From Candidatus Pelagibacter sp. (GTDB taxonomy: Bacteria > Pseudomonadota > Alphaproteobacteria > Pelagibacterales > Pelagibacteraceae), in NCBI GenBank assembly GCA_028222445.1, contig JAOISU010000001.1:1-64000 (forward strand): DNA of 64,000 nt. The letters run 5' to 3'. Below, piece after piece: positions 31,406-38,821 of the stretch. The translations under genes and the position numbers were made by a program. Each line of letters opens with the position of its first letter. Position 1 is the stretch's first letter. The notes under the pieces are model-generated. The model saw only the letters and a program-made list of their open reading frames with translations, did no database searches and was not told where the DNA came from.

Positions 31406-32857
31406 ATGAAATTTTTTAAATATCTATTTACAATTTTCTTATCATTTATAATGTTTTTAAATATCTCTAAAGCTGATGTTGGGTCTGATTTTAACAACTT
31501 AATTAATGAAAAACATGATTTTACAGAATACCCGTATTCTGAAAGTAGAAATGATGTTGGAATTTTTTATGAGTTTGCTTTTGATTTTAATAATAAAATT
31601 ATTAAGATAAAAAGAGATGAAAATAATTTTCCAATAGTTAGATTTTCATTATTTGAAAAACAAAATATAATTCCTGGTGATGTAATTGTTAGTTTCAATA
31701 AAATAAATTTATCTTTATTGAGTGATAATGAAATTATAGATTTGCATAAGAAGTCTAGTGTAGCTGATCTCAATATTTTAAATAAAGAAGATAATGTTAA
31801 AGTTATCTCTAGAGCATATAAATTAAATAATATTAAGTTAGTAAATTTTGATTTAAAATATATCAACACAATAGATACAACTAAAGGTGTCATGGATATT
31901 TCTTTTGATGCCTTATTTTTAAATGAAAGACCAGAACTAAGTAAATATGCAGAGGGATTACTTGGAGATGCAATATACTACATTGATCATGAAATTTTTG
32001 ATGAACCACTTTATTTACCTATAGCAGCAGTAACTTTTTCAGAATATCTAAAAAATGTAGATATTAGAGTTGAGTCTGCTGCAGAATTTTCTTTTGATAA
32101 AAATTCCTTAAGAACTGTAATGAGAGATTCTGGAATAGCTCAATTTAGACAAAAATTTGATTTTAAACAGTTTCCTTTTGATAAGCAAAAACTTAAAATA
32201 AAAATTAATTCTGGTGCGCATAGCACTTCTTATCCTGATTTAAATTGGCCTAGGGGCATATCCTCTGTCACTTTTGTTACTCCAGATATTGGTGCTTTTA
32301 TAGGATTATCTAATTATAAAAATGAAAATCTTTTAAGTGAACTTGGATGGACATTACTCTCTACCAATATAGTAAGTGAAGAGGTTATAGATAAAAATTA
32401 TTTTGATCCTTACTTAAACAAAAGTTACGATTATCACGAAAATACTATTGATATAGTGTTAGAAATAAAAAGAAACTCTGCACATTATTTATTCAAAATC
32501 ATCATCCCAGTTTTTTTAATTTTATGTGTTGCGTGGTCGGTGCTTTGGATTCCAACTTACAAACTTGATGCAAGATTAACAACGTCAATTGTAGCCCTCT
32601 TATCTTTAATTGCTTACAATTTTGTTTTTGAGGGAGATATTCCTAAATTAGATTATTTAACTGACTTGGATAAATATATTTTACTGTCTTATATTTTTTG
32701 CTGTATTCCAACATTTATAAGTATTGGTTTTAGTAGATTTATTCAAAAAACAGCAAAAATGCAAAGAAGAGTTACTAAGGTTAATGCCCATATTCGAAAA
32801 TGGGGTGGTGTAATTTATCTACTAATAACATTTCAAATTTTTTATTCGGTTAACTAA
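31406..32857 (+). CDS. Pentameric ligand-gated ion channel-like protein with N-terminal PDZ-like domain
   Basis: A signal peptide (to about residue 23) is followed by a PDZ-like segment near 85-140 (IPGDVIVSFNKINLSLLS). The channel-type extracellular beta domain includes FRQKFDFKQFPFDKQKLKI (about 245-263). Four membrane helices follow: the first has a conserved Pro (YLFKIIIPVFLILCVAWSVL), the second is the pore helix RLTTSIVALLSLIAYNF, then IPKLDYLTDLDKYIL leads to the third, and the fourth ends the protein. This is the Cys-loop receptor plan without the disulfide loop, as in GLIC/ELIC. Ligand unknown. Confidence 0.85.
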   Translation: MKFFKYLFTIFLSFIMFLNISKADVGSDFNNLINEKHDFTEYPYSESRNDVGIFYEFAFDFNNKIIKIKRDENNFPIVRFSLFEKQNIIPGDVIVSFNKINLSLLSDNEIIDLHKKSSVADLNILNKEDNVKVISRAYKLNNIKLVNFDLKYINTIDTTKGVMDISFDALFLNERPELSKYAEGLLGDAIYYIDHEIFDEPLYLPIAAVTFSEYLKNVDIRVESAAEFSFDKNSLRTVMRDSGIAQFRQKFDFKQFPFDKQKLKIKINSGAHSTSYPDLNWPRGISSVTFVTPDIGAFIGLSNYKNENLLSELGWTLLSTNIVSEEVIDKNYFDPYLNKSYDYHENTIDIVLEIKRNSAHYLFKIIIPVFLILCVAWSVLWIPTYKLDARLTTSIVALLSLIAYNFVFEGDIPKLDYLTDLDKYILLSYIFCCIPTFISIGFSRFIQKTAKMQRRVTKVNAHIRKWGGVIYLLITFQIFYSVN

Positions 32858-32948
32858 ATTTCTATTTTATTTAGCTTTCTAGATATTTGTCCTAGGTTAA
32901 TATCTAATTTGGACAAGATTTATTTGGTAGAATAATTATAATAAATTC

Positions 32949-33188
32949 ATGATTAAAAATAAATTTAGTACTTTTTTATTAATTGTTTATTATTTAACTT
33001 TAAGTAATTTTGCTTTTGCTAGAGTGATTACTGTAGATAGATGTACCATTCCATTTGACTTTACTATTGGTAGTATCTGTGTTTTGGGCACATTAAGTCT
33101 GTGGATATTAGTTCCGATCGTATTGGGTCTAATTTTTGGTGGATTTGGAATAATAGTTCAAATTATAAAAAATATATTTAATCGATAA
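32949..33188 (+). CDS. Exported small membrane protein (79 aa)
   Basis: A signal-like helix (residues 5-24, ending FAFA), a short loop with two cysteines (DRCTIPF, GSICVLG), and one membrane helix (about 48-72) with a basic end. Same strand as the channel gene, 91 bases downstream. Function unknown. Confidence 0.55.
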   Translation: MIKNKFSTFLLIVYYLTLSNFAFARVITVDRCTIPFDFTIGSICVLGTLSLWILVPIVLGLIFGGFGIIVQIIKNIFNR

Positions 33189-33229
33189 TTAAATAAAATA
33201 TAAAAATTATTAAGTGTGTTTTTAATGGT

Positions 33230-33258
33230 TTGACAAGCCTTATACATATAAATATATT
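33230..33258 (+). promoter_or_regulatory. Near-consensus promoter of the DUF805 gene
   Basis: TTGACA (33230-33235), a 17-base spacer and TATATT (33253-33258) form a near-perfect sigma70-type promoter. Seven bases later is the GTG start of the DUF805 gene, so its mRNA would be leaderless. Confidence 0.6.
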
Positions 33259-33264
33259 TAATCT

Positions 33265-33630
33265 GTGAATATTGGACAATCAATCTCGTACTGTTTTTCA
33301 AACTACTTTAATTTTAGTGGACGTGGTTCTAGATCTGAATTTTGGTGGTTTTATTTATTTGCAACCATATGTGGTTTTGTAGGTAGTGTTTGGGATGCTT
33401 CCATGGGTGATACTAGTGGTAATGGTATGATGTATTGGATAGCAATTCTTGCTACTCTTTTCCCCTCTATTGCAGCAGGTGCTAGACGTCTTCATGATGT
33501 AAATAAATCTGGTTGGTGGCAATTACTTGTATTTACATTAATTGGAATAATTCCATTGGTAATATGGATGGCCACTGAAGGTACTAAGAAAAAAAATAAG
33601 CACGGACAACCAATTAAAATAAAGAAATAA
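33265..33630 (+). CDS. DUF805 membrane protein
   Basis: A 121 aa DUF805 protein. YFNFSGRGSRSEFWWFYLF (residues 14-32) and ARRLHDVNKSGWWQLL (about 73-88) are the family signatures, with four membrane helices. The start is GTG, without a Shine-Dalgarno and seven bases after a promoter -10 box. Function unknown for the family. Confidence 0.85.
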   Translation: MNIGQSISYCFSNYFNFSGRGSRSEFWWFYLFATICGFVGSVWDASMGDTSGNGMMYWIAILATLFPSIAAGARRLHDVNKSGWWQLLVFTLIGIIPLVIWMATEGTKKKNKHGQPIKIKK

Positions 33631-33681
33631 TTTTAATTCTTTCGAATAAATATATAAATAATAGTTAAGAATTGTTTTAAT

Positions 33682-33846
33682 TTAAAAATTGATTAATAAA
33701 ACTATTATAGCGATAGTAATTAACACAGCACTGACAATAATATAATTCAATCTAATATTAAATTTTTTAAAGACTATATCAGTAATCTTTTCCCAGAATA
33801 ATACGATTAAGAAGATGATTATAGCTGGCAGAATATATTTGATCAT
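33682..33846 (-). CDS. Small membrane protein (54 aa)
   Basis: A 55-codon ATG frame with two hydrophobic helices (about residues 4-17 and 35-52) separated by a basic KKFNIRLN segment. It overlaps the upstream 23 aa frame by four bases (ATGA), strong support for coupled translation. Function unknown. Confidence 0.6.
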   Translation of the reverse strand: MIKYILPAIIIFLIVLFWEKITDIVFKKFNIRLNYIIVSAVLITIAIIVLLINF

Positions 33847-33914
33847 AAATCCATAATTATTGTGTAAGCTAAATAAGTAAGTTCAATGGCTAATAGTATT
33901 TCAAGTCCAGACAT
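33843..33914 (-). CDS. 23 aa hydrophobic peptide behind leader repeat 3
   Basis: The 24-codon frame encodes a single hydrophobic helix (GLEILLAIELTYLAYTIIM). Its ATG is exactly 35 bases after the TAGACA of leader repeat copy 3 and preceded by TTAGG. The ATGA overlap with the 54 aa gene and its fixed place after the repeat argue that it is translated. Confidence 0.5.
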   Translation of the reverse strand: MSGLEILLAIELTYLAYTIIMDL

Positions 33915-33965
33915 AATTTAAACCTAACAAATTCTAAATCAGGTGTCTAGGTGATGGAATGAAGA
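33915..33965 (-). repeat. Dispersed leader repeat, copy 3
   Basis: The coding strand reads TTCATTCCATCACC, TAGACACCTGATT and TTTGTTAGG, with the ATG 35 bases after TAGACA. Almost identical to copy 2 at 19.2 kb through the conserved part. Confidence 0.8.
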
Positions 33966-33996
33966 CGAAGATAACTGCTTGTTTAATGTTCATTTT

Positions 33997-34899
33997 TTAT
34001 AATATGTCATTTATAGATGTACTCCACATAGGATCTGAATGCTTATCCCAATAGAGTTTGTGAATTTTTCTTGTAATATCCCCTACCGTTCCTTGTTTAA
34101 TATTTTCCCCACTTACTTTTGTTATTGGCATTACCCCTCCTGCTGTTGAAGTTGCAAATAATTCTTTAGATGATTTTAACATTTCAATCGTTATAGATTT
34201 TTTATTAACTTTGATATTTAGTTCTTTAGCTAAATCAATAACGGTTTGTCTTGTAATTCCTTCTAGTACTCCATGGTCTGGGGTATTAATTCCATTTTCA
34301 TCAACTGAGAAAATATTAAAGCCTGGGCCTTCAGAGATATTGTTATCCTCATCTACTAATAAAGCAGTATGATGTCCTCTCTCATAAGCATCAAGCATAC
34401 CGGTGACTAAATCCATCCAATGATAATTTTTAATAGTTGGATCAACTGAACTTGGAGGAATTCTTGTTATATCGGTTAAATATACATCTAATCCTTTTTC
34501 AAAATCTTCTGGTTTAAGTATCCAACCAAAGGGAACTGCAAAAGCCATAAAACGTGGTGTCGCTTTACGAGGATCTCTAACAAAGTTTGGAGACATTCCT
34601 CTTGTTTGTATCATTTCAACATAAGAGTCTTCAAGATCAGCTTTTTTAACACAGCCTGCTAATATTTTTTTTATTTCTTCACGACTAAGTCTGCATGGCA
34701 TTCTCAGTTTTTCTGTTGATTTAAAGAAACGATCAATATGTTTATCTAATTGAAAAAATCTACCCTTCCAAACATGGACAACATCATATGTGGCATCAGA
34801 TCTTAAAAAACCCCAATCTAAAATAGGAATTTTAGCTTCAGAAAGTTGAATGAACTCACCGTTCATCCATGCCGATCCTTTTGGAAAAATATCACTCAC
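33997..34899 (-). CDS. Class IV PLP-dependent aminotransferase
   Basis: Fold type IV enzyme, 300 aa (branched-chain/D-amino acid aminotransferase/ADC lyase family). WGFLRSDATYDVVHVWKG (about 30-47) is the N-terminal signature, IKNYHWMDLV holds the PLP lysine, and SEGPGFNIFSV and GITRQTVIDLA are the cofactor loops. Substrate is not clear. GTG 34899 is preferred over the TTG at 34905 because it lies 35 bases after the TAGACA of leader copy 4 and seven bases after AGGG. Confidence 0.85.
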   Translation of the reverse strand: MSDIFPKGSAWMNGEFIQLSEAKIPILDWGFLRSDATYDVVHVWKGRFFQLDKHIDRFFKSTEKLRMPCRLSREEIKKILAGCVKKADLEDSYVEMIQTRGMSPNFVRDPRKATPRFMAFAVPFGWILKPEDFEKGLDVYLTDITRIPPSSVDPTIKNYHWMDLVTGMLDAYERGHHTALLVDEDNNISEGPGFNIFSVDENGINTPDHGVLEGITRQTVIDLAKELNIKVNKKSITIEMLKSSKELFATSTAGGVMPITKVSGENIKQGTVGDITRKIHKLYWDKHSDPMWSTSINDIL

Positions 34900-34985
34900 C
34901 GACAAACCCTACCAATATTCAAATCAAGTGTCTAGGTGATGGAATTAGCTAATAGTAAACTATATTAAAGAAGCTTGAGGCGTGG
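34900..34985 (-). repeat. Dispersed leader repeat, copy 4 (extended)
   Basis: It shares TAATTCC-TCACC, TAGACAC-TGATT and ATTGGTAGGGTT with copy 5, plus about 35 further upstream bases including TTAGCTAATTCC and CTTCTTTAAT. On the plus strand its GTCTAGGTGATGGAATT looks like the 5' end of a tRNA-Leu. The rest of the gap to 35042 holds no gene. Confidence 0.8.
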
Positions 34986-35042
34986 CTAGCTAGATTTCTT
35001 TTAAAGTTTTTTTAATAATTCTATCTGCAACTGTGACGTAAT

Positions 35043-36230
35043 TTATTTCCAAATAAGATTTACTAACTCTTGAGGTTTCCAACTAATAGCAAAACCATTC
35101 GTCTGAATTATTTTGTCATTTTTCCAATCAATTAAAGATAGTCTTAAACCATGGCCTCTCATTTGAACTAAATCTTCTACACCATACCCATTTAGCCAAA
35201 AGAACATTGCATATTTAGGAGCAAATTTTTTCTTTGTGGGAACAGCATTCTCAAAAGCTTCTCGCAACTTTTTTGCTTCACAAGATTTTTTATCCTTCAT
35301 TAATTGAATAACGTATATTCCAAACCTTAACCAATCTTCTCTTGTAAGCATGATAGACGACGATGAAATCGGAGCTTCCTTTTTATCTAACAAAATCTTA
35401 CCCTTTGATGCAAAACCTGCAGCTTCTGAAATATTTTTTTGAAACCATTTTACAAAATTTTTTTTTCCTCCTAATACATTTATCATATCTAATGTTATTA
35501 AATCAGTATTAGGATTTGAGTATTTGAATTCTTTTGGTCCTTCGGTTTCTAATCTTTTAGGATGACTATTTAGTATAGTGGTTAAGTCAGATTTTTTTCT
35601 ATGTGTCTCCTTCAAAATATTATAGTTAATAACGTACTGATCTCTGGCAAGCATATTCAAAGAGTCTTTTAATGTAACATGACCATAAAATGAGTCTTTA
35701 ATTTCAGATGAATATTCACCATGTGTTTTATTTAAATCTAAAATATTTTGGCAAGCCATTTTAATAGCTGCTATTCCAACTATAGACTTACTTCTTGACT
35801 CTCCGTTAATAGGTTTGTCATTGAAAATATAATCTCTTTTCCAATCGTGAATTAACACTCCTTTATCAAATACCATTAGACTAGATATATCTCTGTAATA
35901 TACATAATCATAAATTTCTTTTGGAAGAGGTTTGGTATTTTTTTTTATAATTCTAACTGAGTTACTTTTCGCAGGTTTAATGATAATTTTTTTTAAACCC
36001 CCATTATTTTTATAATCTCTATTTTTTAAACTTGCCTTTCGATAGGTGTTATAGGCCCAATAATCATGTCTCTCGGTACAATACTTGCAGTCGTTTGGAG
36101 GGTACTCTACTTTTTTAAAAATCTTTTTCCATTTTTCAATAGATGGTGACCATTGATGTTTTGGTGGTGTAGCCGAAGACGTGTTGCTTAAGATAAAACC
36201 CAGAACCACGATCCCTAAAAGTTTTTTCAT
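35043..36230 (-). CDS. Exported beta-lactamase-fold serine hydrolase
   Basis: A signal peptide (KKLLGIVVLGFILSNTSSA) precedes a class C beta-lactamase/6-aminohexanoate-hydrolase-type domain. Catalytic SxxK is in ESRSKSIVGI (about residue 137), YxN is in KYSNPNTDL (about 230), and the third motif is MRGHGLRL (about 365). A cysteine-containing N-terminal region (CKYCTERHDYW) is extra. Substrate unknown. It starts one base after the 105 aa gene stop, so it shares the operon. Confidence 0.8.
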   Translation of the reverse strand: MKKLLGIVVLGFILSNTSSATPPKHQWSPSIEKWKKIFKKVEYPPNDCKYCTERHDYWAYNTYRKASLKNRDYKNNGGLKKIIIKPAKSNSVRIIKKNTKPLPKEIYDYVYYRDISSLMVFDKGVLIHDWKRDYIFNDKPINGESRSKSIVGIAAIKMACQNILDLNKTHGEYSSEIKDSFYGHVTLKDSLNMLARDQYVINYNILKETHRKKSDLTTILNSHPKRLETEGPKEFKYSNPNTDLITLDMINVLGGKKNFVKWFQKNISEAAGFASKGKILLDKKEAPISSSSIMLTREDWLRFGIYVIQLMKDKKSCEAKKLREAFENAVPTKKKFAPKYAMFFWLNGYGVEDLVQMRGHGLRLSLIDWKNDKIIQTNGFAISWKPQELVNLIWK

Positions 36231-36231
36231 G

Positions 36232-36549
36232 TTAATCTAACTCCATAACTAATGATGATGCCTGAAGTGTTTTAGCAAGAATCCTTGCATTAGTTGCCCC
36301 ACATTTAGTACCTACCTGACATTTACTAGTTGATAATAATTTTGCAAAATTTTCATTTCCAAATATCTCTAACAAAAGTGGATTATCCGTCATAAACTTT
36401 ACACAAATATCTTTATTTTTTGTGTCTAAACATAGGTCAAGTCTTGCTTCAATTTCTAATAACTTTTTATTAAGTTTTTTAATATCGTTTGCATAAGCAT
36501 TCCCACTCAACAACAAACCCAGAACTATAATCCCTAAAAGTTTTTTCAT
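36232..36549 (-). CDS. Small exported cysteine-rich protein (105 aa)
   Basis: The signal peptide KKLLGIIVLGLLLSGNAYA is nearly identical to that of the next gene, although the mature parts are unrelated. The mature domain of about 85 aa is helical with four cysteines (DLCLD, DICVK, SKCQV, TKCGA). AAGGA lies before the ATG. Function unknown; it sits between two hydrolases in one operon. Confidence 0.7.
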   Translation of the reverse strand: MKKLLGIIVLGLLLSGNAYANDIKKLNKKLLEIEARLDLCLDTKNKDICVKFMTDNPLLLEIFGNENFAKLLSTSKCQVGTKCGATNARILAKTLQASSLVMELD

Positions 36550-36552
36550 TAT

Positions 36553-37866
36553 TTAATTTCCTTGATAAAAAGATTTTGCTATTTGATCGTTAAAAATTTT
36601 CATTTTTCCTGATTGTTGATCCCAGTAAGAAAATTTACAGCCTGAACCACCAGATCTATAATTCCACTTACCATTTTTTAAATCTTTTTTTTGTTTTTCT
36701 CTTAGCTTGACTAACTTTTTATGATTATATTTTTCCCATTCATTTTGACATATAAGTTTAAATGGATCATAAGGATCTTTTGATGTTGGAGTTAAGTAAA
36801 CTGAATCTTCTCCTTTGGGACATCCTTCTACATCATGAACATAAGCTTTACCAAAAAACATTTGTTTAGCAGGAGTGTCTTGACCACTGGTAAAATGAGC
36901 ATTTTTACTCATACCAGGAACACAAGCAAACCCTCCACCCATTGCATGATGCATTTCATGAACGGAAGTTCTAATCATATTATCTACTTTTTTATTATAT
37001 TTGTTTTTTAAGAACATTGATGCCATTCCCACTCCACCTTCACCACCATCTACACTTGTTACATCAGCAAAGGTAAAATAAATCTTTTTTGGATTGTTAA
37101 ATCCATTAGCCCACAACCAGCCACTATAATTTTGATTGATATGTTTGTGAAGCTCTTTACGTTTTCTGTCTAATCGAATGAAAGAAACATCAAGTTTACC
37201 ATCTTCTCTATAATCATATTTATATTTTTTAGGACCAGAGGAGCCTTTTGTTTTTTTACTAAAACTTTCATGAAGTTTATTCATTTTATCTGCATATTCT
37301 TCAATTTTTCCATTAATGTCTAATTCACGATCTTTATCATTTGCTGTAAGCATATAAATAAAATGAATTTGATAATTATCTGTTACATCGGGCTGATCTT
37401 CAAAAAATCTTCCTGGTTTTTTATCTATCTTTAGATTCTTTTCTTCTAGCACTTTTGCTTCTGCTATTTTAGTTTTTGCTATGGTAGATGCTTTAGCCTT
37501 GTCGTATTTCCAAACAATTTCTTCATTAACTGCATACAAATAACATTCTTTGCCCGTATGTTTCTCTGCATATTTCATACATTGTTTATATGTTTTTTTA
37601 TGAAGTTTTTCTAAATCCTTACCTTTATTAGCTGCCCAGGAATATTGGTCATAATTACAACTAGCATAGAGAACACCAGTTTTATTTTTTTTTATTAATT
37701 CTTTTAAATGTTTTTTTATAAGTTTTTCGTGTTGAAATTTAAGTCCTTTATCACACCCTGCAATAGACGTTACTCCAGGTTCATTAACGCCTGCATTAGC
37801 ATTCCCACACAACAACAAACCCAGAACTAATATTGTTGAAAATAGTTTTTTCACGTTAAAGAGCAT
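36553..37866 (-). CDS. Exported HExxH metallopeptidase-like protein
   Basis: A 437 aa protein with a signal peptide (KKLFSTILVLGLLLCGNANA). TSVHEMHHAMGGGFACVPG (about residue 290) provides an HExxH zinc motif with a downstream H. Several cysteines suggest disulfides. The upstream half is lysine-rich and helical. No exact peptidase family is recognised. The ATG at 37866 overlaps the zinc-ribbon gene by 11 bases; a GTG 12 bases later would give a cleaner signal peptide. Confidence 0.7.
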   Translation of the reverse strand: MLFNVKKLFSTILVLGLLLCGNANAGVNEPGVTSIAGCDKGLKFQHEKLIKKHLKELIKKNKTGVLYASCNYDQYSWAANKGKDLEKLHKKTYKQCMKYAEKHTGKECYLYAVNEEIVWKYDKAKASTIAKTKIAEAKVLEEKNLKIDKKPGRFFEDQPDVTDNYQIHFIYMLTANDKDRELDINGKIEEYADKMNKLHESFSKKTKGSSGPKKYKYDYREDGKLDVSFIRLDRKRKELHKHINQNYSGWLWANGFNNPKKIYFTFADVTSVDGGEGGVGMASMFLKNKYNKKVDNMIRTSVHEMHHAMGGGFACVPGMSKNAHFTSGQDTPAKQMFFGKAYVHDVEGCPKGEDSVYLTPTSKDPYDPFKLICQNEWEKYNHKKLVKLREKQKKDLKNGKWNYRSGGSGCKFSYWDQQSGKMKIFNDQIAKSFYQGN

Positions 37867-38503
37867 TTCCTATGCTGGATAAAATTAACACCACACAACC
37901 AATCTTTGCTGCAGTTGCATATCCGTAAGTTGTTCCAATTTTAATTTTTTCAGCTTTATAAATGTCTGCTGCATTAAATACTCCCATTATAGCAAAGATA
38001 TTCCATACAATTGTAACAAATATTACAAAATAAACTAAACCAATGCCCTCAGAGGCTGCACCCAATACCATTAAATTGCCAATCATATTTCCAACTATGA
38101 AATATAACCAAAATGTTTTAGCTAAGCCCTCAGTACCATTCCAAAAACCATCTCCTTTTGACGAAGTATCTCTTTTATTATTTGATGCCGATCTACCACC
38201 AAAGTATTTATCAATAACCTCGTTTTCAGCTTTTTTCCTGCTAACATTATATTGATCTTCAACAATTGACTTATTTTTTTTTTGAGAGCTAATTTCAGCT
38301 AATCGACATCTTGGGTTATTACAGGGTGGTCCTGAAGGTAATTCTGTTCCACAATTTGAGCAGTATTCAACACCGTGTTGTATGTTTACTCTTTTATCTT
38401 TTTTAATAGATTTAATTGTTGGATTAGGCACTCCACAACTAGGACAAGTTAAAGCTTCTGTTGAAACTTTCTTTTTACATTCTCTACAAGGTTTTAGAGC
38501 CAT
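37856..38503 (-). CDS. Zinc-ribbon membrane protein (215 aa)
   Basis: Two cysteine knuckle groups: CRECKKKVSTEALTCPSCG (residues 6-24) is a double-CxxC ribbon, and YCSNCGTELP...CNNPRC follows near 48-66. Three hydrophobic helices occupy about 125-213. It leads the operon with the metallopeptidase, small exported protein and hydrolase. ATG 38503 is 36 bases after the TAGACA of leader copy 5. Possibly a sensor or assembly factor; function unknown. Confidence 0.7.
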   Translation of the reverse strand: MALKPCRECKKKVSTEALTCPSCGVPNPTIKSIKKDKRVNIQHGVEYCSNCGTELPSGPPCNNPRCRLAEISSQKKNKSIVEDQYNVSRKKAENEVIDKYFGGRSASNNKRDTSSKGDGFWNGTEGLAKTFWLYFIVGNMIGNLMVLGAASEGIGLVYFVIFVTIVWNIFAIMGVFNAADIYKAEKIKIGTTYGYATAAKIGCVVLILSSIGNAL

Positions 38504-38590
38504 AAAAACAACCCTACCAATATTTAAATCAGGTGTCTAGGTGACGGAATTAGCTAATACTAAACAAGATTAAAGAAGTCTTAGGTGTGG
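38504..38590 (-). repeat. Dispersed leader repeat, copy 5 (extended)
   Basis: Core TAGACACCTGATT and ATTGGTAGGGTT match copy 4, and similarity continues upstream through TTAGCTAATTCC and GACTTCTTTAATC for about 80 bases in total. It is placed in front of an unrelated gene (zinc-ribbon membrane protein). Confidence 0.8.
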
Positions 38591-38610
38591 GTAATATTGT
38601 TATTTAATCT

Positions 38611-38796
38611 TTATTTTATAATCCAAAAAATGATATTTATTATATAAACCAAAATACCATAAAATAAGAACATTAGAAATTTGTCTTTTCCTGACTTTTC
38701 TTTCCAGTTCAAAGTAAATAACGCAGCAGGTGATGCAACTAGTAAAATAACCCCAACAACAATTACCAATACTGATAAAATTATAAATACATTCAT
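38611..38796 (-). CDS. Small membrane protein (61 aa)
   Basis: Two hydrophobic helices (about residues 3-27 and 41-59) joined by NWKEKSGKDKF. No family recognised. It stands alone between leader copy 5 and the FAD oxidoreductase gene. Confidence 0.5.
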   Translation of the reverse strand: MNVFIILSVLVIVVGVILLVASPAALFTLNWKEKSGKDKFLMFLFYGILVYIINIIFWIIK

Positions 38797-38821
38797 AAAT
38801 TAACTTTTGTCATATATTTTC

